The translations under genes and the position numbers were made by a program. Of a stretch of 6,146 nucleotides of DNA, positions 1 to 6,122 are shown piece after piece. Below the pieces are notes generated by a model. The model was not told where the DNA came from and did not search any database. It saw only the letters and a list, made by a program, of their open reading frames with translations. The stretch is from RGZA01 sp964568585. GTDB lineage: Bacteria > Pseudomonadota > Alphaproteobacteria > UBA9219 > RGZA01. The number at the start of each line of letters is the position of its first letter. The first letter of the stretch is position 1. The stretch spans positions 1-6,146 of the forward strand of contig CAZMQI010000060.1 of NCBI GenBank assembly GCA_964568585.1. The letters run 5' to 3'.

Positions 1-51
1 GCGGGCGCGCTTGGCGGCACGCAATCACTGCACACCAACAGCTTCGACGAA
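1..51 (+). other. Fragment of a B12-dependent acyl-CoA mutase (methylmalonyl-CoA mutase type) fused in frame to dgt
   Basis: Frame 1 reads AGALGGTQSLHTNSFDE and then passes directly into the dGTPase-like frame. The string GGTQSLHTNSFDE is a hallmark of the substrate-binding barrel of methylmalonyl-CoA mutase and its relatives (isobutyryl- and ethylmalonyl-CoA mutases), where it normally continues 'AL-LPT'. It is not part of any dGTPase, whose corresponding region should carry an R-x-x-H metal-ligand motif. The switch falls near codon 17/18, because TIARLLNVDEDLAEA from codon 18 on is ordinary dGTPase sequence. Third positions are G or C in 13 of these 17 codons, against 8 of the next 17, which also suggests a separate origin. 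I see only this fragment, so the exact mutase subfamily is undetermined. Most likely it is a chimeric contig end; a real rearrangement is the alternative. Confidence 0.8.
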
Positions 52-993
52 ACCATTGCCCGTTTATTAAACGTGGATGAAGATTTAGCCGAAGCCATGG
101 CGCTGGCGCATGATTTGGGGCACACCTGTTTTGGTCATGCGGGTGAGAAAGCCTTGAATGAATCCATGAAATCGTATGGCGGTTTTTACCACAACGATCA
201 GACCTTCCGCTTGGTCACGATTTTAGAAAGAAAATATGCGGCGTTCGATGGATTGAATCTGACATGGGAGATGTTGGAAGGTGTGGCCAAACATAACGGC
301 CCATTGATTGGCGAAAAAATTCCTCCGACGATTAAAGCATTCCAAAGCCAATTTGATTTGGAACTGGGAAGCTATGCAGGCATTGAAGCGCAAATCGCTG
401 CGTTGTCAGACGACATTGCATACAACACACATGATTTCGATGATGGCTTTAACGCTGGGCTATTCGCGATAGATGAATTGGAAGCATTGCCTATTTTTGA
501 TAAAATTGTAAAAGACGCCCGCATCCGTTATCCCAAGATTGAAGAGCGCCGTATTATCAACGAAATTGTTCGGGAAGCCATTGGTGTGATGGTAGCAGAT
601 TTGCTAACCGAAACAAAATCACGGCTGGCAAAACTGAAACCACAATCCGCTGAAGATGTGCGTGGAGCAAATCAACCCGTGGTTGCGTTCAGCGAAAGCG
701 TGGAAACCAGTTTGGGTGATTTGCGACATTTCTTGCATGAGCACATGTACCGCGCCGAAAAAGTGAAAATGATGACGGAGCGGGCAGGGCGGTTGGTGAG
801 CGTTCTGTTTGATTCTTTTTTCAAAAACCCAGCTTTATTACCTGTTACATGGGTTGAACGTTTTGCCAATAAAACAACACTTGAAGAATTGCCAAGCAGA
901 GCCAGAATGGTTGCGGATTATATTGCAGGGATGACCGACCGCTTCGCCGAACAAGAATACAAGCGGTTATTCCCCGGCGAAGAATTGAAATAA
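1..993 (+). CDS. dgt: dGTPase-like HD-domain deoxynucleoside triphosphate triphosphohydrolase, 5'-truncated (authentic part about 52-993)
   Basis: This family hydrolyses dNTPs (dGTP classically) to the deoxynucleoside and triphosphate, in the cytoplasm, controlling the dNTP pool. In window numbering the HD pair is H37-D38 in LAHDLGH. It is followed by GHTCFGHAGE, where most relatives have Pro instead of Cys. The third metal-ligand Asp is D137 or D138 in SDDIAYNTHDFDD. YGGFYHNDQT, ERKYAAFDGLNLTWE and KHNGPL are standard family blocks, and the C-terminal DYIAGMTDRFAEQEY is the HD-associated end. The family is usually about 380-400 residues, so roughly 70-80 N-terminal residues are missing, including the first metal-binding His. 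The open frame runs to position 1 only because codons 1-17 belong to a mutase-like sequence. The GTG at 73 is an internal Val codon, not a start. It ends in TAA, 29 nt before argS. As written the product would probably be inactive, but this is likely an artefact of the contig end. Confidence 0.9.
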   Translation, partial: AGALGGTQSLHTNSFDETIARLLNVDEDLAEAMALAHDLGHTCFGHAGEKALNESMKSYGGFYHNDQTFRLVTILERKYAAFDGLNLTWEMLEGVAKHNGPLIGEKIPPTIKAFQSQFDLELGSYAGIEAQIAALSDDIAYNTHDFDDGFNAGLFAIDELEALPIFDKIVKDARIRYPKIEERRIINEIVREAIGVMVADLLTETKSRLAKLKPQSAEDVRGANQPVVAFSESVETSLGDLRHFLHEHMYRAEKVKMMTERAGRLVSVLFDSFFKNPALLPVTWVERFANKTTLEELPSRARMVADYIAGMTDRFAEQEYKRLFPGEELK

Positions 994-1012
994 GTGAAGA
1001 ACTGAAATAAGC
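979..1012 (+). repeat. 17-bp tandem direct repeat across the dgt stop codon
   Basis: GAAGAATTGAAATAAGT (979-995) is followed immediately by GAAGAACTGAAATAAGC (996-1012), with 15 of 17 bases matching. The first copy encodes the terminal Glu-Glu-Leu-Lys and the TAA of dgt. The second is a non-coding echo that includes its own TAA. The bases just before argS (GAAATTTGAAATGAC, 1013-1027) resemble a third, degraded copy. The likely origin is a local slippage duplication; no function can be read from it. Confidence 0.75.
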
Positions 1013-1022
1013 GAAATTTGAA

Positions 1023-2777
1023 ATGACGATTTACGAGCATATTAAAGCCCTATTGAAAGCCAAATTGGCAGAAGTTGCTGTGGCGCAAGGCTGGGCATTG
1101 CCAGCAGAATTGCCAGACTTCACTATCGAAGCACCACGTGACCCAAAGCACGGGGATATCGCAACCAATTTAGCGATGACCTTGACCAAGGTGATTGGCA
1201 AGCCACCACGTGTGATTGCTGATGCGATGGTTGCGGCTTTAAAAAATGATCTGTCCTATACCAGTGTTGAAGTCGCAGGCCCCGGATTCATCAATCTGCG
1301 TTTGGCATCTTCCATCTGGCAGGAACAACTCAAAACCATTTTGAAAGATGGAACGCATTACGGCGACCTTTCAATCGGCAACGGTGAGAAAGTTTGCATC
1401 GAATATGTGTCTGCAAACCCAACCGGCCCCATGCATGCCGGCCATGTACGCGGCGCGGTGTTTGGTGACGCACTTTCCAACTTGATGCAAAAAGCAGGTT
1501 ACGATGTAACGCGCGAATACTATTTCAATGACGCAGGAACGCAGGTTGATGTATTGGCCAGAACCGTGCATTTGCGCTACCGCGAAGCATTAGGTGAAAG
1601 CATCGGTGAAATCCCGCAAGGCCTGTATCCAGGTGATTATTTAAAGCCCGTCGCTGAAAAACTGGTGACACGTGACGGCAAGAAATGGCAAGGCCAGCCG
1701 GAAGAAGTATGGCTGCAACCCATCCGTGAATTCGCGGTTGCAGAAATGATGCAAGCCATACGCGATGATTTGAAGATGATTGGCATCAAGCACGACGTGT
1801 TCAGCAATGAGCGTGATGTCATTGAAAATGGCACGCTCGATAAAGTGTTCAAGTCATTGGAAGACAAAGGCCTGATTTATGTCGGAACTTTGCCGCCACC
1901 ACGCGGCAAGGAAATGGAAGATTGGAAGCCGGAACCGCTGACGCTCTTCCGTTCATCGCAATTCGGAGACAGCAGCGATCGTTCTTTAAAAAAACGCGAT
2001 GGCACATGGTCATACATCATGCCGGATATCGCGTATCATTATACGAAAATCCAGCGCGGGTTTAAGTTGATGATTAATGTTCTGGGTGCTGACCATGGCG
2101 GATATCTGGAACGCATGCGTCCTGCGATTGCTGCCATTTCTGATGGTTCAGCCAAGCTGGATGTTTTGTTTTGCCAGATGGTGAAGGTGTTCAATAATGG
2201 TGAAGCCGTTAAACTTTCCAAGCGTTCGGGGAATATCATTACCCTTCGCGAAATGGTGGAGGAAGTTGGTGCGGATAGCGTGCGCTTCACCATTCTAACC
2301 CGCAGTTTTGACAGCCAGTTCGAATTCGATTTTGCCAAAACCAAAGAACAGTCCCGCGATAATCCCGTATTCTATATTCAATATGCACATGCACGGTGTT
2401 ATTCGGTGTTCCGCAAGGCCGCTGAATTATTCCCAAAAGCAGATTTAAGTGTGAAGGCGCTCAGTTCAATTGATTTGAGCTTGTTAACCAGTGAAGACGA
2501 TATTGCCTTAATCCGTTTCTTATGCAATTGGCCGAAAATGGTCGAAGCTGCGGCGCAAACGCGTGAGCCACACCGCATCAGTTTTTACCTTTATGAACTT
2601 GCTGGCCATTTCCATTCATTCTGGAATAAAGGCAAGGAAGACGCGCAATTACGATTCATCATCGAAGATAATCTGCCGCTGACCATGGCAAGACTTGCAT
2701 TGCTAAACGGAATAACTACTGTAATTGCCAGCGGCCTTGCCGTGATTGGCGTTAAGCCATTAGAGGAGATGCGTTGA
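1023..2777 (+). CDS. argS: Arginine--tRNA ligase (arginyl-tRNA synthetase)
   Basis: This class I synthetase charges tRNA-Arg with arginine using ATP in the cytoplasm. At 584 residues it is full length for the family. Residues 1 to about 95 form the ArgRS-specific N-terminal tRNA-binding domain (PRDPKHGDIATNLAM at 38-52). The Rossmann catalytic core carries the HIGH motif as HAGH at 138-141 within SANPTGPMHAGHVRGAVFGD. The KMSKS-type loop is KLSKR at 397-401, followed by SGNIITLREMVEEVGADSVRF. From about 450 to the end is the helical DALR anticodon-binding domain, opening with NPVFYIQYAHAR and closing with LLNGITTVIASGLAVIGVKPLEEMR-type sequence. ATG 1023 is the first start after an in-frame TAA at 1008-1010. 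No convincing Shine-Dalgarno site precedes it. Its TGA overlaps the next start by one base. No defect was seen, and the assignment is secure. Confidence 0.98.
   Translation: MTIYEHIKALLKAKLAEVAVAQGWALPAELPDFTIEAPRDPKHGDIATNLAMTLTKVIGKPPRVIADAMVAALKNDLSYTSVEVAGPGFINLRLASSIWQEQLKTILKDGTHYGDLSIGNGEKVCIEYVSANPTGPMHAGHVRGAVFGDALSNLMQKAGYDVTREYYFNDAGTQVDVLARTVHLRYREALGESIGEIPQGLYPGDYLKPVAEKLVTRDGKKWQGQPEEVWLQPIREFAVAEMMQAIRDDLKMIGIKHDVFSNERDVIENGTLDKVFKSLEDKGLIYVGTLPPPRGKEMEDWKPEPLTLFRSSQFGDSSDRSLKKRDGTWSYIMPDIAYHYTKIQRGFKLMINVLGADHGGYLERMRPAIAAISDGSAKLDVLFCQMVKVFNNGEAVKLSKRSGNIITLREMVEEVGADSVRFTILTRSFDSQFEFDFAKTKEQSRDNPVFYIQYAHARCYSVFRKAAELFPKADLSVKALSSIDLSLLTSEDDIALIRFLCNWPKMVEAAAQTREPHRISFYLYELAGHFHSFWNKGKEDAQLRFIIEDNLPLTMARLALLNGITTVIASGLAVIGVKPLEEMR
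2764..2768 (+). promoter_or_regulatory. Ribosome binding site of the SPOR-domain gene
   Basis: AGGAG lies inside the last codons of argS, 8 nt before ATG 2777. This spacing selects ATG 2777 over the in-frame TTG one codon upstream (2774). The ATG shares its first base with the argS TGA (TGATG), so reinitiation by ribosomes finishing argS is likely. Confidence 0.8.
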
Positions 2778-3838
2778 TGCGTGATTTTGATGAACATAAT
2801 CCGCGTATCCGGATTATTTTCGGCCTTGTGACCTTGCTGATTGTGATTGGTGGCGTGTGGCTTGCGGCTGGGTTCATCTGGCCGGAAGACAATGGGCAAA
2901 TCGCGATTTTGAAAGCAGATAATACGCCATATAAAGTGAAGCCGGATCAACCAGGCGGCATGCAAATACCGCATCAAGATAAACTGATTTTCAACACCGT
3001 TTCATCCGAAGGCAAGATGGTGACTGTCGAACGTATCTTGCCAGGGCCAGAAGCACCATTAAATGCACAGCCATCTGTGCCAGAAATTCCAGTACCTGTT
3101 CCGGTAACGCCAGCAGCTCCAAACGCCGCAAAGCCTGCCGATAAGGTTACAGAAAAACCAAGTGATAAGCCTGCGGAAAAAACCGCAGAGAAAACACCAG
3201 ATAAAGCCGCGCCGCTGCCAACCACATCACCAAAAATTGATGCCCCAGTAGCAGCAATGGGCCGCGTGATTGAAGCAACCCCCGATGCAAAGCCAGCAGC
3301 GGCGCAGCCAGCAAAACCGCCCGCAGCCTTTGATATGTCAAAAGGTGAGCCTCAGCCATTGGTAAAACCAACCCCCATCCCTGAAGAAGAGCCTGCGCCT
3401 GCAAATGAGACAATGGCAAAAGAGCCGACTGTGAAAGAGCCATTCGTTAAGGAAACAGTGAATGAGGAAGAGCCCGTCGTCGATACATCAGGACCTAAAT
3501 CAAAAGCGCGTGTGAAGGATGCTGCGGCCAAAGAACCTGTTGAAGAACAGCAGGATGATAATGAACCGGAGCCGCCCAAAGCTGCAGCATCATCCGGTAA
3601 AGCACATTTCCAGCTCGCAAGTTTTTTCGATAGGCCATCTGCTGATAAGGGACTTGCCCAATTCAAATCCAAATATGCGAATGAGTTGCAAGGCGCATCA
3701 CTCAGCATCGCAACCGCAACCATCAATGGTGGCAAGCAAGTATTCCGTATTCAAGGAAGTGCATCATCTGCAGCAACAGCATCCGATATTTGTTCCGATA
3801 TAAAGGCCAAGGGCGGCAGCTGTGTTACAATCCGATAA
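2777..3838 (+). CDS. Membrane-anchored SPOR-domain protein, probably periplasmic and peptidoglycan-binding
   Basis: The 353-residue product has a short charged N-terminus (1-12) and one hydrophobic helix (about 13-34, IIFGLVTLLIVIGGVWLAAG). It fits a bitopic inner-membrane protein with a periplasmic C-terminus. A conserved stretch (about 40-72, with PGGMQIPHQDKL) is followed by a long disordered linker rich in Pro, Ala, Lys and Glu (about 88-275). The C-terminus (276-353) is a SPOR domain: AHFQLASF opens it, VFRIQGSAS is the second half, and Cys339/Cys349 in CSDIKAKGGSC are placed like the disulfide pair of FtsN-type SPOR domains. SPOR domains bind glycan strands lacking stem peptides, often at division sites, which fits its place next to nagZ. 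FtsN-like architecture is visible, but I cannot show that it is FtsN. The linker will be poorly conserved, so only its ends are useful for homology. Confidence 0.88.
   Translation: MRDFDEHNPRIRIIFGLVTLLIVIGGVWLAAGFIWPEDNGQIAILKADNTPYKVKPDQPGGMQIPHQDKLIFNTVSSEGKMVTVERILPGPEAPLNAQPSVPEIPVPVPVTPAAPNAAKPADKVTEKPSDKPAEKTAEKTPDKAAPLPTTSPKIDAPVAAMGRVIEATPDAKPAAAQPAKPPAAFDMSKGEPQPLVKPTPIPEEEPAPANETMAKEPTVKEPFVKETVNEEEPVVDTSGPKSKARVKDAAAKEPVEEQQDDNEPEPPKAAASSGKAHFQLASFFDRPSADKGLAQFKSKYANELQGASLSIATATINGGKQVFRIQGSASSAATASDICSDIKAKGGSCVTIR
3809..3816 (+). promoter_or_regulatory. Candidate ribosome binding site deciding the nagZ GTG start
   Basis: AAGGGCGG lies inside the last codons of the SPOR gene, with the AAGGG core 8 nt before GTG 3822. 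The next in-frame start, ATG 3885, has only AAGG two bases upstream. That spacing is too short, so the GTG is preferred. Confidence 0.55.
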
Positions 3839-4892
3839 TAAAAACGAAACGCGCGAGTTAAACCGCGATAAGCCGCCCAAGGCAATGATATTGGGTGTTT
3901 CCGGTATTTCTCTTACTGATGCCGAGAAAAGTTTTTTTCGTTATGCCAATCCGCTGGGGTTCATTTTATTCCAGCGTAATTGTGTAAACCCGCAGCAAAC
4001 GAAAAATCTTATCAAAGAATTGCGCGATGCCGTGGGGCGTCCGCATGCCCCTGTGTTGATTGATCAGGAAGGTGGACGTGTTGCGCGGTTAAAGCCACCG
4101 CATTGGCCGGAATTTCCCCCAGCACGCATGATGGGCAAAATGGCGGAACAATCTCCGGATTTGGGATTGGAAGCGGCCAAGATAAATTCGCAACTTATCG
4201 GCTTGGAGTTGAATGAGCTTGGCATCAGCGTGAATTGCGCGCCATTGGCCGATGTGCTGTTTGATACAACCGATAACGCAATTGGTGACCGCGCTTACTC
4301 ATCCGACACGCATGTGGTGGCGGAGTGTGCCAGAGCATGCGCCGAGGGCCTGCTATGGGCAGGGGTGTTGCCTGTCATCAAACATATTCCGGGGCATGGC
4401 AGGACTATTGTCGATCCGCACCACACGCAGTCAGTTGTAAAAGCCAGCAAGCAGGAATTGCATGATATTGATTTTGCGCCATTTCGTGCGTTGCGTGATA
4501 TGCCGCTGGGCATGACATGCCATATCATTTTCGAAGCCTATGATAAATTGCCATGCAGCCTGTCGCCTGTGATGCATGACATCATCCGCAAGGAAATCGG
4601 CTTTGATGGTTTGCTCATGTCCGATGATTTGAACATGAAGGGCGTGTATGGCCGCATTGAAGATTTGGTGACGAACTGTTTGAAAGCAGGAAGTGACATC
4701 GCGCTTCACTGCAATGGCAATATGTCGGAGATGGTGCTGGTATCTGGCGCATGCCCTGCTATGACTGCCCAAGCGATGGATAGATGGGATAGGGCACAAT
4801 TACGCCTTGGCGCGCCGCCCATGTTTGTGGATAAGGGCGGTCTTTTAGACCGTTTAGACATGCTTTTAGGTGTTGCGGCCATCACCACTTAA
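3822..4892 (+). CDS. nagZ: Beta-N-acetylhexosaminidase NagZ (glycoside hydrolase family 3)
   Basis: This cytoplasmic peptidoglycan-recycling enzyme removes GlcNAc from GlcNAc-anhydroMurNAc (peptides) imported from the periplasm. It has 356 residues from GTG and a single TIM-barrel domain. Landmarks are LGFILFQRNC (45-54), IDQEGGRVARL (80-90), the substrate and catalytic loop KHIPGHGR (187-194) with Asp198-Pro-His200, and the nucleophile region LLMSDDLNMKG (264-274), where the nucleophile is one of Asp268/269. Most relatives have Asp-Ser-His in the catalytic dyad loop, so Pro199 is unusual. No signal peptide is seen, as expected. The GTG start overlaps the SPOR gene by 17 nt. ATG 3885 would give a protein 21 residues shorter, starting right at the first barrel strand (MILGVSG), and cannot be excluded. 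Function is secure; the start is moderately sure. Confidence 0.95.
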   Translation: MLQSDNKNETRELNRDKPPKAMILGVSGISLTDAEKSFFRYANPLGFILFQRNCVNPQQTKNLIKELRDAVGRPHAPVLIDQEGGRVARLKPPHWPEFPPARMMGKMAEQSPDLGLEAAKINSQLIGLELNELGISVNCAPLADVLFDTTDNAIGDRAYSSDTHVVAECARACAEGLLWAGVLPVIKHIPGHGRTIVDPHHTQSVVKASKQELHDIDFAPFRALRDMPLGMTCHIIFEAYDKLPCSLSPVMHDIIRKEIGFDGLLMSDDLNMKGVYGRIEDLVTNCLKAGSDIALHCNGNMSEMVLVSGACPAMTAQAMDRWDRAQLRLGAPPMFVDKGGLLDRLDMLLGVAAITT

Positions 4893-4901
4893 CGTCTAAA
4901 A
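4843..4901 (+). repeat. Inverted repeat flanking the nagZ stop codon
   Basis: TTTTAGAC (4843-4850), and a second TTTAGAC (4853-4859), can pair with GTCTAAAA (4894-4901) just after the nagZ TAA. The first arm can instead fold locally as CGGTCT-TTT-AGACCG (4838-4852, 6-bp stem). There is no run of T after either structure, so I do not call an intrinsic terminator. The stems are short and A/T-rich, and coincidence is quite possible. Confidence 0.3.
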
Positions 4902-4948
4902 TCCCAGTCTCTTTGCGAGGCTTGTTACTGAATCGGAATGTTTAAAGT

Positions 4949-5821
4949 ATGGAAGAAGCCCTTAATATTGATGAAATAACGGCTGAAGCACGCGGCAATG
5001 CCGCTGGTGCTGCCGGTGACCTGTTTCTTAAGCTGACCACGTTTGAAGGCCCGATAGACCTGTTGTTGATGCTCGCGCGTGAGCAAAAAGTGGATTTGGC
5101 GCAGATTTCGGTTCTGGCTCTTGCCGAGCAATATCTTTCTTTCGTGAATGAAGCACGCAAATTGCGCCTTGAAATCGCCGCCGATTATCTGGTGATGGCC
5201 GCATGGCTTGCTTACCTTAAATCACGTTTGCTGTTACCCGCAGCGCCAAAGGCCGAAGAGCCAACCGCAATTGAACTCGCCGAAGCGTTGGCATTCCAAT
5301 TGAAACGTTTGGAAGCAATGCAAAAAGCATCATCATGGTTACAAGATTTGCCGCAGGAAGGTCGTGGCTTTGTATTCCGTGGCATGCGCGAACCCGATAT
5401 CAAACACATCGTTCCCGTATACACACTTGGCCTTTATGATTTATTGAAGGCGGTGAAGGCGCCGTTGCAACGAAACAATCAGGCGGAATATAGAATTGCG
5501 CCGACCAAGCTGTTCAGCATGGATGAAGCACGCGAACGCATGAAAAAAATGCTCGGCTTCATGCCGCAATGGTCGGAACTGAGCCTGTTCATGCCTGAAG
5601 AATGGGAAGACATCAATCTGGCCAATGATAACGGCACCGGCGAAGTGGTATTACGCTCTGCACTTGCCTCTACCTTTGCTGCTAGCTTGGAGCTTGCCAA
5701 ACAAGGGTTGATCGAGCTTCGCCAAGATGGAAGTTTCGGATCGATTTATGTGCGTCCAGTATCACAAAATGGCGGCGCGTCCCAAGTAACAGAACCAACA
5801 CATGATGATTTAGGTGAATAA
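4949..5821 (+). CDS. scpA: Segregation and condensation protein A (kleisin)
   Basis: ScpA is the kleisin subunit that bridges the SMC ATPase heads and recruits ScpB for chromosome condensation and segregation. The 290-residue product is typical in length for alphaproteobacteria. Residues 1-24 are a variable leader. The N-terminal SMC-neck-binding domain starts at LFLKLTTFEGPIDLLLML (25-42) and runs to about 97 (DYLVMAAWLAYLKSRLLLP). A helical middle and linker region follows, and the C-terminal winged helix that contacts the SMC head is at about 205-270 (ALASTFAASLELAKQGLIEL, then GSIYVRP). ATG 4949 is the only sensible start, because an in-frame TAA sits at 4943-4945 and no other start lies before the conserved domain. 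The Shine-Dalgarno site is weak (GGAA at 4935-4938, 10 nt away). The 56-bp gap from nagZ holds no promoter I would defend. Confidence 0.97.
   Translation: MEEALNIDEITAEARGNAAGAAGDLFLKLTTFEGPIDLLLMLAREQKVDLAQISVLALAEQYLSFVNEARKLRLEIAADYLVMAAWLAYLKSRLLLPAAPKAEEPTAIELAEALAFQLKRLEAMQKASSWLQDLPQEGRGFVFRGMREPDIKHIVPVYTLGLYDLLKAVKAPLQRNNQAEYRIAPTKLFSMDEARERMKKMLGFMPQWSELSLFMPEEWEDINLANDNGTGEVVLRSALASTFAASLELAKQGLIELRQDGSFGSIYVRPVSQNGGASQVTEPTHDDLGE
5812..5817 (+). promoter_or_regulatory. Ribosome binding site of scpB
   Basis: AGGTGA, in the last codons of scpA, sits 5 nt before ATG 5823. It decides for ATG 5823 over the in-frame GTG at 5814, which overlaps this site. The start lies one base after the scpA TAA, so coupled translation giving balanced ScpA and ScpB is likely. 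Confidence 0.7.
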
Positions 5822-5822
5822 T

Positions 5823-6122
5823 ATGAGCAAGGTCCAAGCAAAAGAAACCGTACAAAAAGGCAATTCGCCGGAATACACGTTCGATGAAGCGAAGCGTTTA
5901 TGCGAGGCGATTATTTTTGCATCCACCATGCCGGTAACCAATGAATTGCTGCAGCAAAAAGTGGGCGACAGCCAACCAGTGGCCCCCATCATGGAAAAAC
6001 TGTTGGAAGAATTTAAAGGCAGAGGCGTTGAGCTGGTTGAAATCGCAGGTGGCTGGATGTTCCGTACCGCGCCAGATTTATCAGCGCAGCTTAATATCAC
6101 CATTCAGGTGCGCCGCAAATAG
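5823..6122 (+). CDS. scpB: Segregation and condensation protein B, interrupted by an in-frame TAG (N-terminal winged-helix domain only)
   Basis: ScpB dimerises and binds ScpA in the SMC-ScpAB condensin. From ATG 5823 the frame gives 99 residues: a variable leader (1-18), then the first winged-helix domain (about 19-87), with EAIIFASTMPVTNELLQQKV as the N-terminal helices and VELVEIAGGWMFRTAPDL as the very typical wing. ScpB normally has about 180-230 residues and a second winged helix. Here TAG (6120-6122) follows VRRK. The next eight codons in the same frame read PRVAAETL, which match the conserved opening of the second domain (L-S-R-A-A-x-E-T-L in relatives), with the TAG in the Leu position. 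So this is a nonsense interruption, not a short natural ScpB or a frameshift. A TTG-to-TAG change, or a sequencing error near a contig end, would explain it. Without the second domain the product is unlikely to work normally. Confidence 0.9.
   Translation: MSKVQAKETVQKGNSPEYTFDEAKRLCEAIIFASTMPVTNELLQQKVGDSQPVAPIMEKLLEEFKGRGVELVEIAGGWMFRTAPDLSAQLNITIQVRRK

Noticed and set aside
73..75. GTG as a possible start codon of the dGTPase-like gene
   Set aside because: Codons 18-24 (TIARLLN) upstream of it are already family sequence, so the GTG is an internal Val; no Shine-Dalgarno site precedes it.
2774..2776. TTG start for the SPOR-domain gene
   Set aside because: ATG 2777 is the next codon, has AGGAG at 8-nt spacing and makes the standard TGATG overlap with argS.
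2591..2977. 128-codon reverse-strand open frame over the argS-SPOR junction
   Set aside because: It lies opposite strongly supported coding sequence in argS and the SPOR gene, and its translation has no recognisable motif or sensible start context.
3352..3735. 127-codon reverse-strand open frame opposite the SPOR linker
   Set aside because: Its Ser/Ala/Gly-rich translation is just the antisense of a low-complexity Pro/Ala/Lys/Glu linker.
4431..4799. 122-codon reverse-strand open frame inside nagZ
   Set aside because: It is fully antisense to conserved NagZ catalytic sequence, with no family resemblance of its own.
4838..4852. CGGTCT-TTT-AGACCG hairpin as an intrinsic terminator
   Set aside because: It is inside the nagZ coding region, the stem is only 6 bp, and no T-run follows.
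4893..4948. A promoter for scpA in the nagZ-scpA gap
   Set aside because: TTGCGA and TTGTTA resemble -35 boxes, but no -10-like box occurs at 16-18 bp spacing.
5814..5816. GTG start for scpB
   Set aside because: It lies within the AGGTGA ribosome binding site that serves ATG 5823 and would add only three unconserved residues.
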